A DNA stretch of 64,000 bases, from positions 3,673-67,672 of the forward strand of contig CAZDYP010000005.1 in NCBI GenBank assembly GCA_964509505.1. Reading direction: 5' to 3'. Source of the DNA: CAZDYP01 sp964509505 (GTDB lineage Bacteria > Chloroflexota > Anaerolineae > JACRMK01). Shown here one piece after another: positions 56,827-64,000 of this stretch. The position numbers were made by a program, and so were the translations under genes. The notes below the pieces were generated by a model. The model worked only from the letters and a program-made list of their open reading frames with translations, had not been told where the DNA came from and did no database searches. The stretch's first letter is position 1. Each line of letters begins with the position of its first letter.

Positions 56827-59097
56827 ATGTTGCGTTTTGTCTGTTATTTTATTGCTGTTGTGATGTTGGCATTGTTCGCCCCCGCCACGATTGCGGCGCA
56901 GGGGCCAACGCCCACCCCTACTCCCACCTCGCCCTTGCCGCCTACTTCAGAAAGCGTAGGGGAGGTGGTGACGTTTAGCTTGCTCGGTTTCAAAGATCGG
57001 ACAATGCGAGGTCCTTATGACCAAAGCAGCGTGGTGTTCAGTTTGCCGGCGGATTGGCGTCTGACTGAAGGGGCTAAAGTCGAAATCACGTTCTCCACGT
57101 CATTCAGTGGCAGCGGCGCGCCATTGACGCGCAGCGGGAGCACGCCTGTGGGCGCTCAAAGCGCGGTAATTTATAGCGGTTCATTGGAAATGGTGTTTAA
57201 TGGCGTCTCATTGGGCGCTGTGGTGTTAGATCGCGCGGGCGAGCGCACCGTAACGCTCCCCATTCCACTCACTGCATTGACCACCCCCTCGCGCTCGGGA
57301 CGCTCGACGCTGCAATTCGTCCTCAATACAGTAGGCTGCGAATTTGACTGGCAAACTACCGTCGTCATCCAAGCGACCTCGCGTTTTATTTTACCCCATC
57401 AGTTTGCTTCGCCATTGATGGACCTCAAGCTGTTGCCGCGTCCTGTCTATCAAGCATCATTTGTAGCGGATGCGGCGCTGCTCATCGTGCCGAACAAACC
57501 AACGCCCACAGAGCTGCAAGCAGCGCTCGCCGTCGCCGCAGGCTTCGGACGCATGTCACTCGGCAAACTCACGTTGACGTTGCTAGAAGTGGGCAAGCTA
57601 TCCGTCGAACAGCAGAAAGCTCATCACCTCATCTTTGTGGGCAATGCCGAAGATTTCCCTATCCTCAACAGCGCGTTGTTGCCTGCGCCCGCAACGGCGA
57701 CTGGCTTCAATGCCGTCGGCGCACATGCGGATGATGGGATTATTCAAATGGCGCTTTCGCCATTGAATCCCTTACGGGTTTGGTTAATTGTGGGTGGCAA
57801 TACGGATGCAGCCATCACCAAAGCCGGACAAGCCATTAGCGCCAGCGCCGTGCGAGTGACGACACAACTTGACCTCGCCTTGGTCAGCGAGGTGCGCTCC
57901 GAGCTCGTCGCGGCTGAGTTGGCAGTGGACCGCACGTTGACGGCTTTGGGGTATAGCGGTCAAACCATTCAAGACTTGGGGTTCAATACATTCGAAATTC
58001 GTTTCTACGTGCCGTCGAATCAAACTGTCACCAACGACGCCTATTTCGAATTGGCTTTCAATCATTCAGCGTTGATTGACTATGACAAATCAGGGCTCTT
58101 GGTGCGCTTGAACGATGAACCGATTGGCAGCGTGCGTTTCGCGGACGAAACGGCGAAGCTCACCACCACCCGCATTGCGATTCCACGCACCTCTATTCGG
58201 CCGGGCGTCAATCGCTTGACCATTGAGAGCGCGCTCTTTCCGCGCTTTGTATGCGCCGACCCACGCACGACTTTGTTGTGGCTAACCATTCGCCCTGAAT
58301 CATTGTTGCATTTGCCATTAACGCCAGAGAGCTCCACCAACACACGCGCCGTTGATCTGAGCGCCTATCCGCAGCTGTTGACGGTGCATCCGCTCTTAGG
58401 CACCACGGCTTTCGTCTTACCGCCCACTGATCCCACTGCTTGGAACGTCGCCGCGCAAATCGCCGCGCATCTGGGCAACGAGAGCGTCTTGGCAATGGCA
58501 GATTTGGTGGTGGCTTACGCTGATGCTGTGCCAGACGCTGTGCGGCAAGCGCGCGATTTGGTACTCGTAGGACGCCCAAGCACGTTACCCATCCTGAATG
58601 AAAAAGCCGTGAGTGACGCCTTGCCGACTTGGTTTGAGCCAGGCAGTGATTTGGCTTTGGAGCGTAATGTGCGTGTCGTTTATCGCATTCCCGCCAACGC
58701 CAGCGTCGGCTATTTAGAAGTGCTGCCCGCCCCTTGGAACGCAAAGCGCGTTATTTTCGCCATCCTAGGCACCAATGAGCAAGGAATCCAAGCAGCCGCC
58801 AACGCGCTCATCCTCTCACGCTTACGCAATCGCTTGAGCGGCAATTATGCGTTTGTCAACGGCGAGCAAATTGTGGTTGGGGATTCGCGCATTGGTCCCA
58901 CCGTGAGCGGCGTCGCGCCAACCGCCGCGCCCGGTGGAACGACCCAACTGCCTACGACCTCATCACCCGATGCTCCCCTGCCCGACCAACGACCTGCCTG
59001 GATTCTCCCTGCGTTGGGCGTCTCCATTAGCTTGATGGTTTTGATCGTCTTAATCGTGGCAGTTTCCGCTTGGCTACAACGCTCACGCACGCGCTAA
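56827..59097 (+). CDS. BcsB-like cellulose synthase accessory protein
   Basis: 756 aa. Signal peptide (1-24), short Pro/Thr stalk, then the BcsB pattern of alternating carbohydrate-binding jelly-roll and flavodoxin-like domains: FSLLGFKDRTMRGPYDQSSVVFSLPADWRL, FNGVSLGAVVLDRAGERTVTLPIPLTAL, LQFVLNTVGCEFDW, FILPHQFASPLMDLKLLPRP, and a second set FNHSALIDYDKSGLLVRLNDEPIGSV. A C-terminal helix (LGVSISLMVLIVLIVAVSAWL) anchors it in the membrane. BcsB proteins form the extracytoplasmic half of cellulose-type synthases; the GT2 at 54311 is the natural partner. Confidence 0.88.
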   Translation: MLRFVCYFIAVVMLALFAPATIAAQGPTPTPTPTSPLPPTSESVGEVVTFSLLGFKDRTMRGPYDQSSVVFSLPADWRLTEGAKVEITFSTSFSGSGAPLTRSGSTPVGAQSAVIYSGSLEMVFNGVSLGAVVLDRAGERTVTLPIPLTALTTPSRSGRSTLQFVLNTVGCEFDWQTTVVIQATSRFILPHQFASPLMDLKLLPRPVYQASFVADAALLIVPNKPTPTELQAALAVAAGFGRMSLGKLTLTLLEVGKLSVEQQKAHHLIFVGNAEDFPILNSALLPAPATATGFNAVGAHADDGIIQMALSPLNPLRVWLIVGGNTDAAITKAGQAISASAVRVTTQLDLALVSEVRSELVAAELAVDRTLTALGYSGQTIQDLGFNTFEIRFYVPSNQTVTNDAYFELAFNHSALIDYDKSGLLVRLNDEPIGSVRFADETAKLTTTRIAIPRTSIRPGVNRLTIESALFPRFVCADPRTTLLWLTIRPESLLHLPLTPESSTNTRAVDLSAYPQLLTVHPLLGTTAFVLPPTDPTAWNVAAQIAAHLGNESVLAMADLVVAYADAVPDAVRQARDLVLVGRPSTLPILNEKAVSDALPTWFEPGSDLALERNVRVVYRIPANASVGYLEVLPAPWNAKRVIFAILGTNEQGIQAAANALILSRLRNRLSGNYAFVNGEQIVVGDSRIGPTVSGVAPTAAPGGTTQLPTTSSPDAPLPDQRPAWILPALGVSISLMVLIVLIVAVSAWLQRSRTR

Positions 59098-59110
59098 TCA
59101 CAAATTCCAC

Positions 59111-60265
59111 ATGCACCTTGCAACTAACTGTAACATCACGCGGCTCAACACCAGCGAGTCATTTGAAGCGTTGGCAGAGGCGTGGCAAGCGCTCATGGGC
59201 CGGGCGCAATTGGACAACATCTTCCTGACGCATGAGTGGTTATGTGAGTGGTGGCGCGTGTATGGCGCTTCCTATACGTTGTGGACGTTGGTTGGGGAAC
59301 AGGCTGGGCGCATCGTGGGCATCGCCCCCTTGACGCTAACGCGCTTGCCCGATGGCACACGCCAACTGCTGTTCATGGGCGACGGTGAGTTGACGCCGAA
59401 TCATCTCGACCTGATTGTGGGCGGCGAGCATCATGCGGGGTTGGTAGGGGGTTTGGTGGACTATCTCTGGCAACAGCGCGCCGAGTGGGACATTCTGCAC
59501 TTGGACAATCTGCCTGGCGAATCGCCGACGCGCGCGCGGTTGCAGGCGGCGTTGCGCGCGCGCGGTTTGTGGACGCACAGCGCGCTGACTGCCCGTTGCC
59601 CCTACGCCGTTTTGCCTGCTTCCTTCGACGCCTTCACCCAACAGTTGGGCGGCGAAACGCGTCGGCAATCTCGCTACCAATTGCGAAAGCTACTGCGCGA
59701 CTATCCGACGGCGCGCTTTGGGCGTGTGGAGACCGAAGCCGAATTGACCACCGCCTTTGAAACGATGGTGCGCTTGCATCGAGCGCGCTGGCAGCGTTTG
59801 GGCGAAGCCGACGCCTTTGCCAGCGCGCAATTTGTGGCGTTTCATCGGGCGATGGCGCGCCGCGCTTTGGCGACAGGCGCCTTGCAACTCTACTACCTCA
59901 AAATTGATGACGCCTTTGCTGCGATTTACTATTGCTATCGAGTCGGCAGCCGGCTGATGTATTACAACGCGGGCTTTGACGAGCGCTGGGCGAAGTATAG
60001 CGTAGGGGTGTTGTTGTTAGCGCACACCATCGAGCAAGCTATTCTTGCCAACGCGCGCGAAGCAGATTTTTTACAAGGGGAAGAAGGCTACAAAAGCCAT
60101 TGGGCGAATGCGGTGCGCGATAATTGGTGCGTGCGCGCCGCCAGTGTCTCATGGCGAGCACGGCTCAAGTGGCTCCGTGCCTATCGCCTGCGTGAACTAC
60201 GAAAAGTAGTGAAACAGCGTTTGAAACCATACGTGGACTGGGTCTCCTTGAGGGTGAAGCGTTGA
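59111..60265 (+). CDS. CelD/BcsL-type (FemAB-like) acyltransferase, copy 1
   Basis: 384 aa. GNAT/FemAB fold of the Acetyltransf_6 type: SFEALAEAWQALMGRAQLDNIFLTHEWLCEWWRVYG, IVGIAPLTLTRLPDGTRQLLFMG, SRYQLRKLLRDYP, MVRLHRARWQRLGEADAF, YYCYRVGSRLMYYNAGFDERWAKYSVGVLLL. Such proteins occur in cellulose and other exopolysaccharide loci and probably acylate or acetylate the polymer precursors in the cytoplasm. The core is identical to copy 2 downstream; the N-terminal 17 residues and the C-terminal 25 or so differ. Confidence 0.88.
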   Translation: MHLATNCNITRLNTSESFEALAEAWQALMGRAQLDNIFLTHEWLCEWWRVYGASYTLWTLVGEQAGRIVGIAPLTLTRLPDGTRQLLFMGDGELTPNHLDLIVGGEHHAGLVGGLVDYLWQQRAEWDILHLDNLPGESPTRARLQAALRARGLWTHSALTARCPYAVLPASFDAFTQQLGGETRRQSRYQLRKLLRDYPTARFGRVETEAELTTAFETMVRLHRARWQRLGEADAFASAQFVAFHRAMARRALATGALQLYYLKIDDAFAAIYYCYRVGSRLMYYNAGFDERWAKYSVGVLLLAHTIEQAILANAREADFLQGEEGYKSHWANAVRDNWCVRAASVSWRARLKWLRAYRLRELRKVVKQRLKPYVDWVSLRVKR

Positions 60266-61396
60266 GTTCTCCAGTTAGGCGAGTATGCGATTAACCCTGT
60301 GGGACCTGGTATGAATAAAGCAGCTGAATACAGTTTCACACGACTCACCGCGATTGAGTCATTTGAAGCGTTGGCAGAGGCGTGGCAAGCGCTCATGGGC
60401 CGGGCGCAATTGGACAACATCTTCCTGACGCATGAGTGGTTATGTGAGTGGTGGCGCGTGTATGGCGCTTCCTATACGTTGTGGACGTTGGTTGGGGAAC
60501 AGGCTGGGCGCATCGTGGGCATCGCCCCCTTGACGCTAACGCGCTTGCCCGATGGCACACGCCAACTGCTGTTCATGGGCGACGGTGAGTTGACGCCGAA
60601 TCATCTCGACCTGATTGTGGGCGGCGAGCATCATGCGGGGTTGGTAGGGGGTTTGGTGGACTATCTCTGGCAACAGCGCGCCGAGTGGGACATTCTGCAC
60701 TTGGACAATCTGCCTGGCGAATCGCCGACGCGCGCGCGGTTGCAGGCGGCGTTGCGCGCGCGCGGTTTGTGGACGCACAGCGCGCTGACTGCCCGTTGCC
60801 CCTACGCCGTTTTGCCTGCTTCCTTCGACGCCTTCACCCAACAGTTGGGCGGCGAAACGCGTCGGCAATCTCGCTACCAATTGCGAAAGCTACTGCGCGA
60901 CTATCCGACGGCGCGCTTTGGGCGTGTGGAGACCGAAGCCGAATTGACCACCGCCTTTGAAACGATGGTGCGCTTGCATCGAGCGCGCTGGCAGCGTTTG
61001 GGCGAAGCCGACGCCTTTGCCAGCGCGCAATTTGTGGCGTTTCATCGGGCGATGGCGCGCCGCGCTTTGGCGACAGGCGCCTTGCAACTCTACTACCTCA
61101 AAATTGATGACGCCTTTGCTGCGATTTACTATTGCTATCGAGTCGGCAGCCGGCTGATGTATTACAACGCGGGCTTTGACGAGCGCTGGGCGAAGTATAG
61201 CGTAGGGGTGTTGTTGTTAGCGCACACCATCGAGCAAGCTATTCTTGCCAACGCGCGCGAATACGATTTTTTGCAAGGGGAAGAAGGCTACAAAAGTCAT
61301 TGGGCGAATGCGGTGCGCGATAATTGGTGCGTGCGTGCCGCCAGTGTCTCATGGCGAGCACGGCTCAAGTGGCTCCGTGCCTATTGGCTGCGTGAA
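59156..61396 (+). repeat. 1.2-kb tandem gene duplication with a 906-bp identical core
   Basis: Bases 59156-60061 are identical to 60356-61261 (offset exactly 1200). The following 120 bp carry only six substitutions, after which the two copies diverge completely (60184 versus 61384 onward). Upstream of 59156 they are also dissimilar. Confidence 0.95.
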
Positions 61397-61465
61397 CAGT
61401 GGAAAGCCATCAAGCAGCTAGTGAAGCGTCTCAAGACCCGCCTCACTATCGTCAATAAACCGTGA
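60311..61465 (+). CDS. CelD/BcsL-type (FemAB-like) acyltransferase, copy 2
   Basis: 384 aa from ATG 60311 (GTG 60299 possible). Over about 300 residues it is identical to copy 1. It differs in its first 17 residues (MNKAAEYSFTRLTAIE), in NAREYDFLQGE versus NAREADFLQGE, and in the basic C-terminus (KQLVKRLKTRLTIVNKP). The stop overlaps the convergent glycosidase gene by 14 bp. The two proteins should have the same catalytic domain; only the ends could give different partners or stability. Confidence 0.88.
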   Translation: MNKAAEYSFTRLTAIESFEALAEAWQALMGRAQLDNIFLTHEWLCEWWRVYGASYTLWTLVGEQAGRIVGIAPLTLTRLPDGTRQLLFMGDGELTPNHLDLIVGGEHHAGLVGGLVDYLWQQRAEWDILHLDNLPGESPTRARLQAALRARGLWTHSALTARCPYAVLPASFDAFTQQLGGETRRQSRYQLRKLLRDYPTARFGRVETEAELTTAFETMVRLHRARWQRLGEADAFASAQFVAFHRAMARRALATGALQLYYLKIDDAFAAIYYCYRVGSRLMYYNAGFDERWAKYSVGVLLLAHTIEQAILANAREYDFLQGEEGYKSHWANAVRDNWCVRAASVSWRARLKWLRAYWLREQWKAIKQLVKRLKTRLTIVNKP

Positions 61466-62723
61466 GCGTCGCGCTGTGTTGGGCAGGGTCAACGAAGACG
61501 GAGCCTTTCGTAAAATCACGACGCCAACCAGGTCCCGCTTGATAGCGTACGCCAAGCGGCGCACCCAAGTCAAGTTCGTAATTGCGATATAGCCAGATTT
61601 CTTCGTAACTCTGGCTATCGGTGTAACGAAACCACGCGCGCCCCGCATTGACGAGCAAGTAAGACGCGAGGGCAAACTGTTGCCGCGCTTGATCTGTGCG
61701 CTTGCCTTGCGAGACCAAGATGATTTGTTTGTCCAATGCCTGCGTTTGCTCGGCTAGTTGCAAGTCTTGTTCCCATTCGGCGACGCTGAGGTAGCCATCT
61801 TGAAAATCTACGGCGAAGGCTTCGTCCATCGCGCCGTCTAAATACTGCAAATAGCGAAACCAAATGGCAGGGTCATTCACTTCGATCAGGTTGGCAAACA
61901 CGGGGCGCTGCTGCGGGCGAGCATAGTTCGTCGCAATTGTTTTGAGGAACCCTTCCACCGCGGCTTGGTAGCTCGCGTCATCAGGATAGGCTAAAGGTTT
62001 GAACCCGCGCCGCAAAAGCTTGTCACGGCTACCTTCCACGTTGTCTAAGAAAATGCCATCCCAAGCATATGCCTCTTGCAGCTGTTGCGCGCGTTGCAAC
62101 CAATAGGCGCGCCACCCTGCTTGAGCGGGATCCATCATGACATATTGCGCGCCGTCGTAGCGTTCAAGCGCCGCGCCGCGCGCATCGCGCAAAAACCAAT
62201 CGGGATGCTCGCGGAGCAGCGCGCAATAATCGCCGGGTTTGAACGCGACTTGGTTGCGATAGGGTTGTCTGGTGCATGTCCCAGGGTTGTGGATGGCGTC
62301 AAAGCGGACATATTGCCAGAACGGTTGCGTCACGCCGCGCGCGCGCAAGGCGTCGCGGGTTGGCTCGTCGAGATGGGTCAAGGTGAACCAGCTGAACGAG
62401 CGCGCGAGCGAAGCCAAGTCGCGGTTGGTGGGCGGCTTGTAGAACCACGCGAGCTGCACCGTCTTGAACGCCGTGAGCGGGGTAGTTGTTGGCGACTTGA
62501 GTTGAGGCGTGCTGGTGGCGGTGATGAAGAGCGTAGGCACAGTCACTAGGCGCGGCAAGGTTGATGGGGCTGGTGGGGTCGGGGCGCTCAACGCAGGCGC
62601 AGGGCTTAGTTCCAGCTGAGCCGCGCCCCAATACAACAAGCCGCCTACACCGATGAGGAGCAGCGCTATCCCTAGCGCACATGCCATCAGGCGTAGGGCA
62701 GACATTGGATTAGAGACTCGCAT
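61452..62723 (-). CDS. GHL15-type putative glycoside hydrolase, membrane-anchored
   Basis: 423 aa from ATG 62723 (ATG 62705 possible; the 27 codons before are shadows). One N-terminal helix (ACALGIALLLIGVGGLLYWG), a Pro/Thr stalk (about 40-90), then a TIM-barrel-like domain: VQLAWFYKPPTNRDLASLARSF, LREHPDWFLRDARG, MMDPAQAGWRAYWLQRAQQL, and the acidic strand end WDGIFLDNVEGS with candidate catalytic Asp, followed by DGAMDEAFAV. This matches hypothetical glycosyl hydrolase family 15. It is the only minus-strand gene of the exopolysaccharide region; probably trims or degrades the polymer outside the cell. Confidence 0.75.
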   Translation of the reverse strand: MRVSNPMSALRLMACALGIALLLIGVGGLLYWGAAQLELSPAPALSAPTPPAPSTLPRLVTVPTLFITATSTPQLKSPTTTPLTAFKTVQLAWFYKPPTNRDLASLARSFSWFTLTHLDEPTRDALRARGVTQPFWQYVRFDAIHNPGTCTRQPYRNQVAFKPGDYCALLREHPDWFLRDARGAALERYDGAQYVMMDPAQAGWRAYWLQRAQQLQEAYAWDGIFLDNVEGSRDKLLRRGFKPLAYPDDASYQAAVEGFLKTIATNYARPQQRPVFANLIEVNDPAIWFRYLQYLDGAMDEAFAVDFQDGYLSVAEWEQDLQLAEQTQALDKQIILVSQGKRTDQARQQFALASYLLVNAGRAWFRYTDSQSYEEIWLYRNYELDLGAPLGVRYQAGPGWRRDFTKGSVFVDPAQHSATLTVY

Positions 62724-62735
62724 AAGGTTAAATTG

Positions 62736-63716
62736 ATGCGTAACACATTCCTCGCAACGCTCAAACGCGCCGACGAGACATTTTCCGAATTTTATTTGAA
62801 GCACGTTCGTGAACGCAGCGCCTTGTTAGCCTTTTTTTTTCACGGCTTGTTTCACAACGACGCGGAGGTGGACGCTGCTTGGGCGGACCCGCTGGAAGCG
62901 ATGACGGTGGCGCGGTTTCGCCAATTTGTCGCATACTATCTCCAACACGGTTACACCTTTATCACGCCCGACGATATTGTGCGCGGACTTGACCCGCATG
63001 CCAAATACGTCATGGCGACGTTTGACGATGGCTATGCCAACAACCAACGCGCTTTGCCCATCTTGCAAGAGTTCAAAATCCCAGCCGTGTTTTACATCGC
63101 CACCAATTACGTCCAACACCAGCGCTCGTTCTGGTGGGATGTGGTTTATCGTGAAAGAATCAAGCGGGGCAGTTCGGTGGAAGCCATTCAGCGCGAGCAA
63201 GAATGGCTCAAAACCAAAACGTATGCCGACATAGATCAATACATTGCCAACACCTTTGGCGCTCAAGCGTTCAACCCCTGCAGCGATGTAGAGCGGCCCT
63301 TGACGCCGACGGAGCTGCGAACTTTTTCGCAAAGCCCTTATGTGTGCGTCGGCAATCATACCCGCGACCATGCGATTCTTACTAACTATACCGCAGCGGA
63401 AATATACACTCAAATCGCCGACGCGCAGCAAGCGCTACAAACCATGACAGGCAAGCTGCCGCAGAGCATCGCCTATCCCAATGGCGGGTTCAACGCGGAG
63501 GTCTTGCGCGTGGTCAAACAAGTCGGTCTCAAACTGGGCTTGACCGTGATTGCGCAAAAAAACTATCTGCCACTGGATCTCAGCAATGAGGGCGCGTTAC
63601 GGCTCGCGCGGTTCCACTTGTCGCGCAAACGCGAGCTGTTGCGACAATGCGCTTTGATTCGTTCGGACGTATGGCTCTATCCCAAACTGAGAAATTTTTT
63701 CAAGCGAGGCTACTAA
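62736..63716 (+). CDS. Polysaccharide deacetylase (NodB fold)
   Basis: 326 aa from ATG 62736. NodB-type motifs: first metal-binding segment MATFDDGYANNQ (Asp-Asp), YVCVGNHTRDHAIL supplying the HxxxH pair, and the later SIAYPNGGFNAEV block. There is no signal peptide, so it may act in the cytoplasm or belong to the family members that modify precursors. Divergent from the glycosidase with only 12 bp between starts. Its stop overlaps the next start (TAATG). Confidence 0.88.
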   Translation: MRNTFLATLKRADETFSEFYLKHVRERSALLAFFFHGLFHNDAEVDAAWADPLEAMTVARFRQFVAYYLQHGYTFITPDDIVRGLDPHAKYVMATFDDGYANNQRALPILQEFKIPAVFYIATNYVQHQRSFWWDVVYRERIKRGSSVEAIQREQEWLKTKTYADIDQYIANTFGAQAFNPCSDVERPLTPTELRTFSQSPYVCVGNHTRDHAILTNYTAAEIYTQIADAQQALQTMTGKLPQSIAYPNGGFNAEVLRVVKQVGLKLGLTVIAQKNYLPLDLSNEGALRLARFHLSRKRELLRQCALIRSDVWLYPKLRNFFKRGY

Positions 63717-64000
63717 TGCGCCGACATTGGCAATGGCTATTTAGCCATCTGCTCATCTTAACCTTGCTTACCCACAGCCACCCAACGCCGCCGGTTGCAG
63801 TTAAGGCAGCAGCACAAGCATATCCCTTTCTCGCCGGATTTCCGCGCACCGATTTTCATGGCATTTCCAATTCAGGTCCCGCAGTGGTTGATCTGAATAA
63901 CGACGGGTATCCAGAGGTCGTCATCGGCGACGACACGGGGTGCGTGTGGGCGTGGAATTATCAAGGCAATCGGCTCGCAGGCTTCCCATGGAAAACCGGG
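63716..64000 (+). CDS. Exported FG-GAP/VCBS repeat protein (3' partial)
   Basis: The start of an exported protein continuing beyond the window. The signal sequence is WLFSHLLILTLLTHSHP; the first repeat is GPAVVDLNNDGYPEVVIGDD, a calcium-binding FG-GAP/VCBS blade, followed by VWAWNYQGNRLAGFPW. Likely a beta-propeller on the cell surface. Translationally coupled to the deacetylase gene. Confidence 0.75.
   Translation, partial: MRRHWQWLFSHLLILTLLTHSHPTPPVAVKAAAQAYPFLAGFPRTDFHGISNSGPAVVDLNNDGYPEVVIGDDTGCVWAWNYQGNRLAGFPWKTG

Noticed and set aside
59111..61465. Treating the acyltransferase twins as an assembly duplication and reporting one gene
   Set aside because: The flanks and both protein ends differ and six substitutions are present, which an artificial duplication would not produce; kept as two genes, with the caveat that long reads should confirm.
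1..64000. CRISPR arrays, tRNA or rRNA genes
   Set aside because: No regularly spaced identical repeats with unique spacers and no GTTCxAxxC-type T-arm in a cloverleaf context were found by eye; the short tandem repeats have no spacers.

Overview
The window looks like draft-genome sequence (runs of 100 and 10 Ns) from a member of the Chloroflexota, probably an Anaerolineae-like lineage. The reasons are the many exported proteins with Pro/Thr-rich stalks carrying a YPLPxTPTP motif, C-terminal LPL(V/I) tails, abundant 7-8 bp degenerate tandem repeats, GCG-rich codon use, and the gene content. The phylum call is inference from style and families; no rRNA or tRNA gene is present.

Layout. 1-4230: a branched-chain amino-acid ABC transporter (livM, livG, livF), split by AT-richer genes for surface proteins (a TolB/PD40 propeller protein and a frameshifted beta/gamma-crystallin-like gene). 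4250-7841: a copper-related locus with a leaderless hypothetical, a CopC-like protein and a CopC-CopD-YtkA-like-cytochrome c fusion. 7945-13444: two more TolB-type lipoproteins, a repeat protein interrupted by an assembly gap, an MNT/HEPN pair and a dimethylarginase/arginine-deiminase-like enzyme. 13473-15239: repeats and a clearly decayed xanthine dehydrogenase/CO dehydrogenase-type locus. 15236-17029: trpB2 behind a long, structured, possibly regulatory leader. 17094-18004: a sigma70-type promoter, a c-di-AMP (ydaO-type) riboswitch, a terminator, and a gene for two tandem DarA/PstA c-di-AMP receptor domains. 18008-26282 (minus strand): vitamin B12 transport and salvage (cobT, cobS, cbiZ, cbiB, cobU; then a cobalamin riboswitch with terminator; then btuF, cobQ, btuC). 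26360-28649: glnA with a leader terminator, and plsY. 28670-33604: a very large DUF11-type surface protein. 33785-40534: recQ, a DapA-family lyase/aldolase, comM and a ceramidase-like gene.

40700-64000 is one large exopolysaccharide region, essentially all on the plus strand. It has a membrane protein with a degenerate GGDEF domain, an initiating sugar-1-phosphate transferase, five GT4 glycosyltransferases, a metallophosphoesterase lipoprotein, a Wzz co-polymerase fused to a degenerate GGDEF domain, an APH-like kinase, a Wzy-type polymerase/ligase, a flippase, a methyltransferase, a BcsA-like GT2 with a BcsB-like partner, two near-identical CelD/FemAB-type acyltransferases, a GHL15-type glycosidase (minus strand), a polysaccharide deacetylase and an FG-GAP protein. 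This fits a Wzx/Wzy-type polymer plus a synthase-type (cellulose-like) polymer in one locus.

The most notable items are: (i) the c-di-AMP riboswitch in front of a tandem DarA gene that has an internal start site; (ii) the Wzz-GGDEF fusion; (iii) the structured trpB2 leader; (iv) heptamer repeats inside the cobalamin riboswitch; (v) the 906-bp identical core of the two acyltransferase genes.
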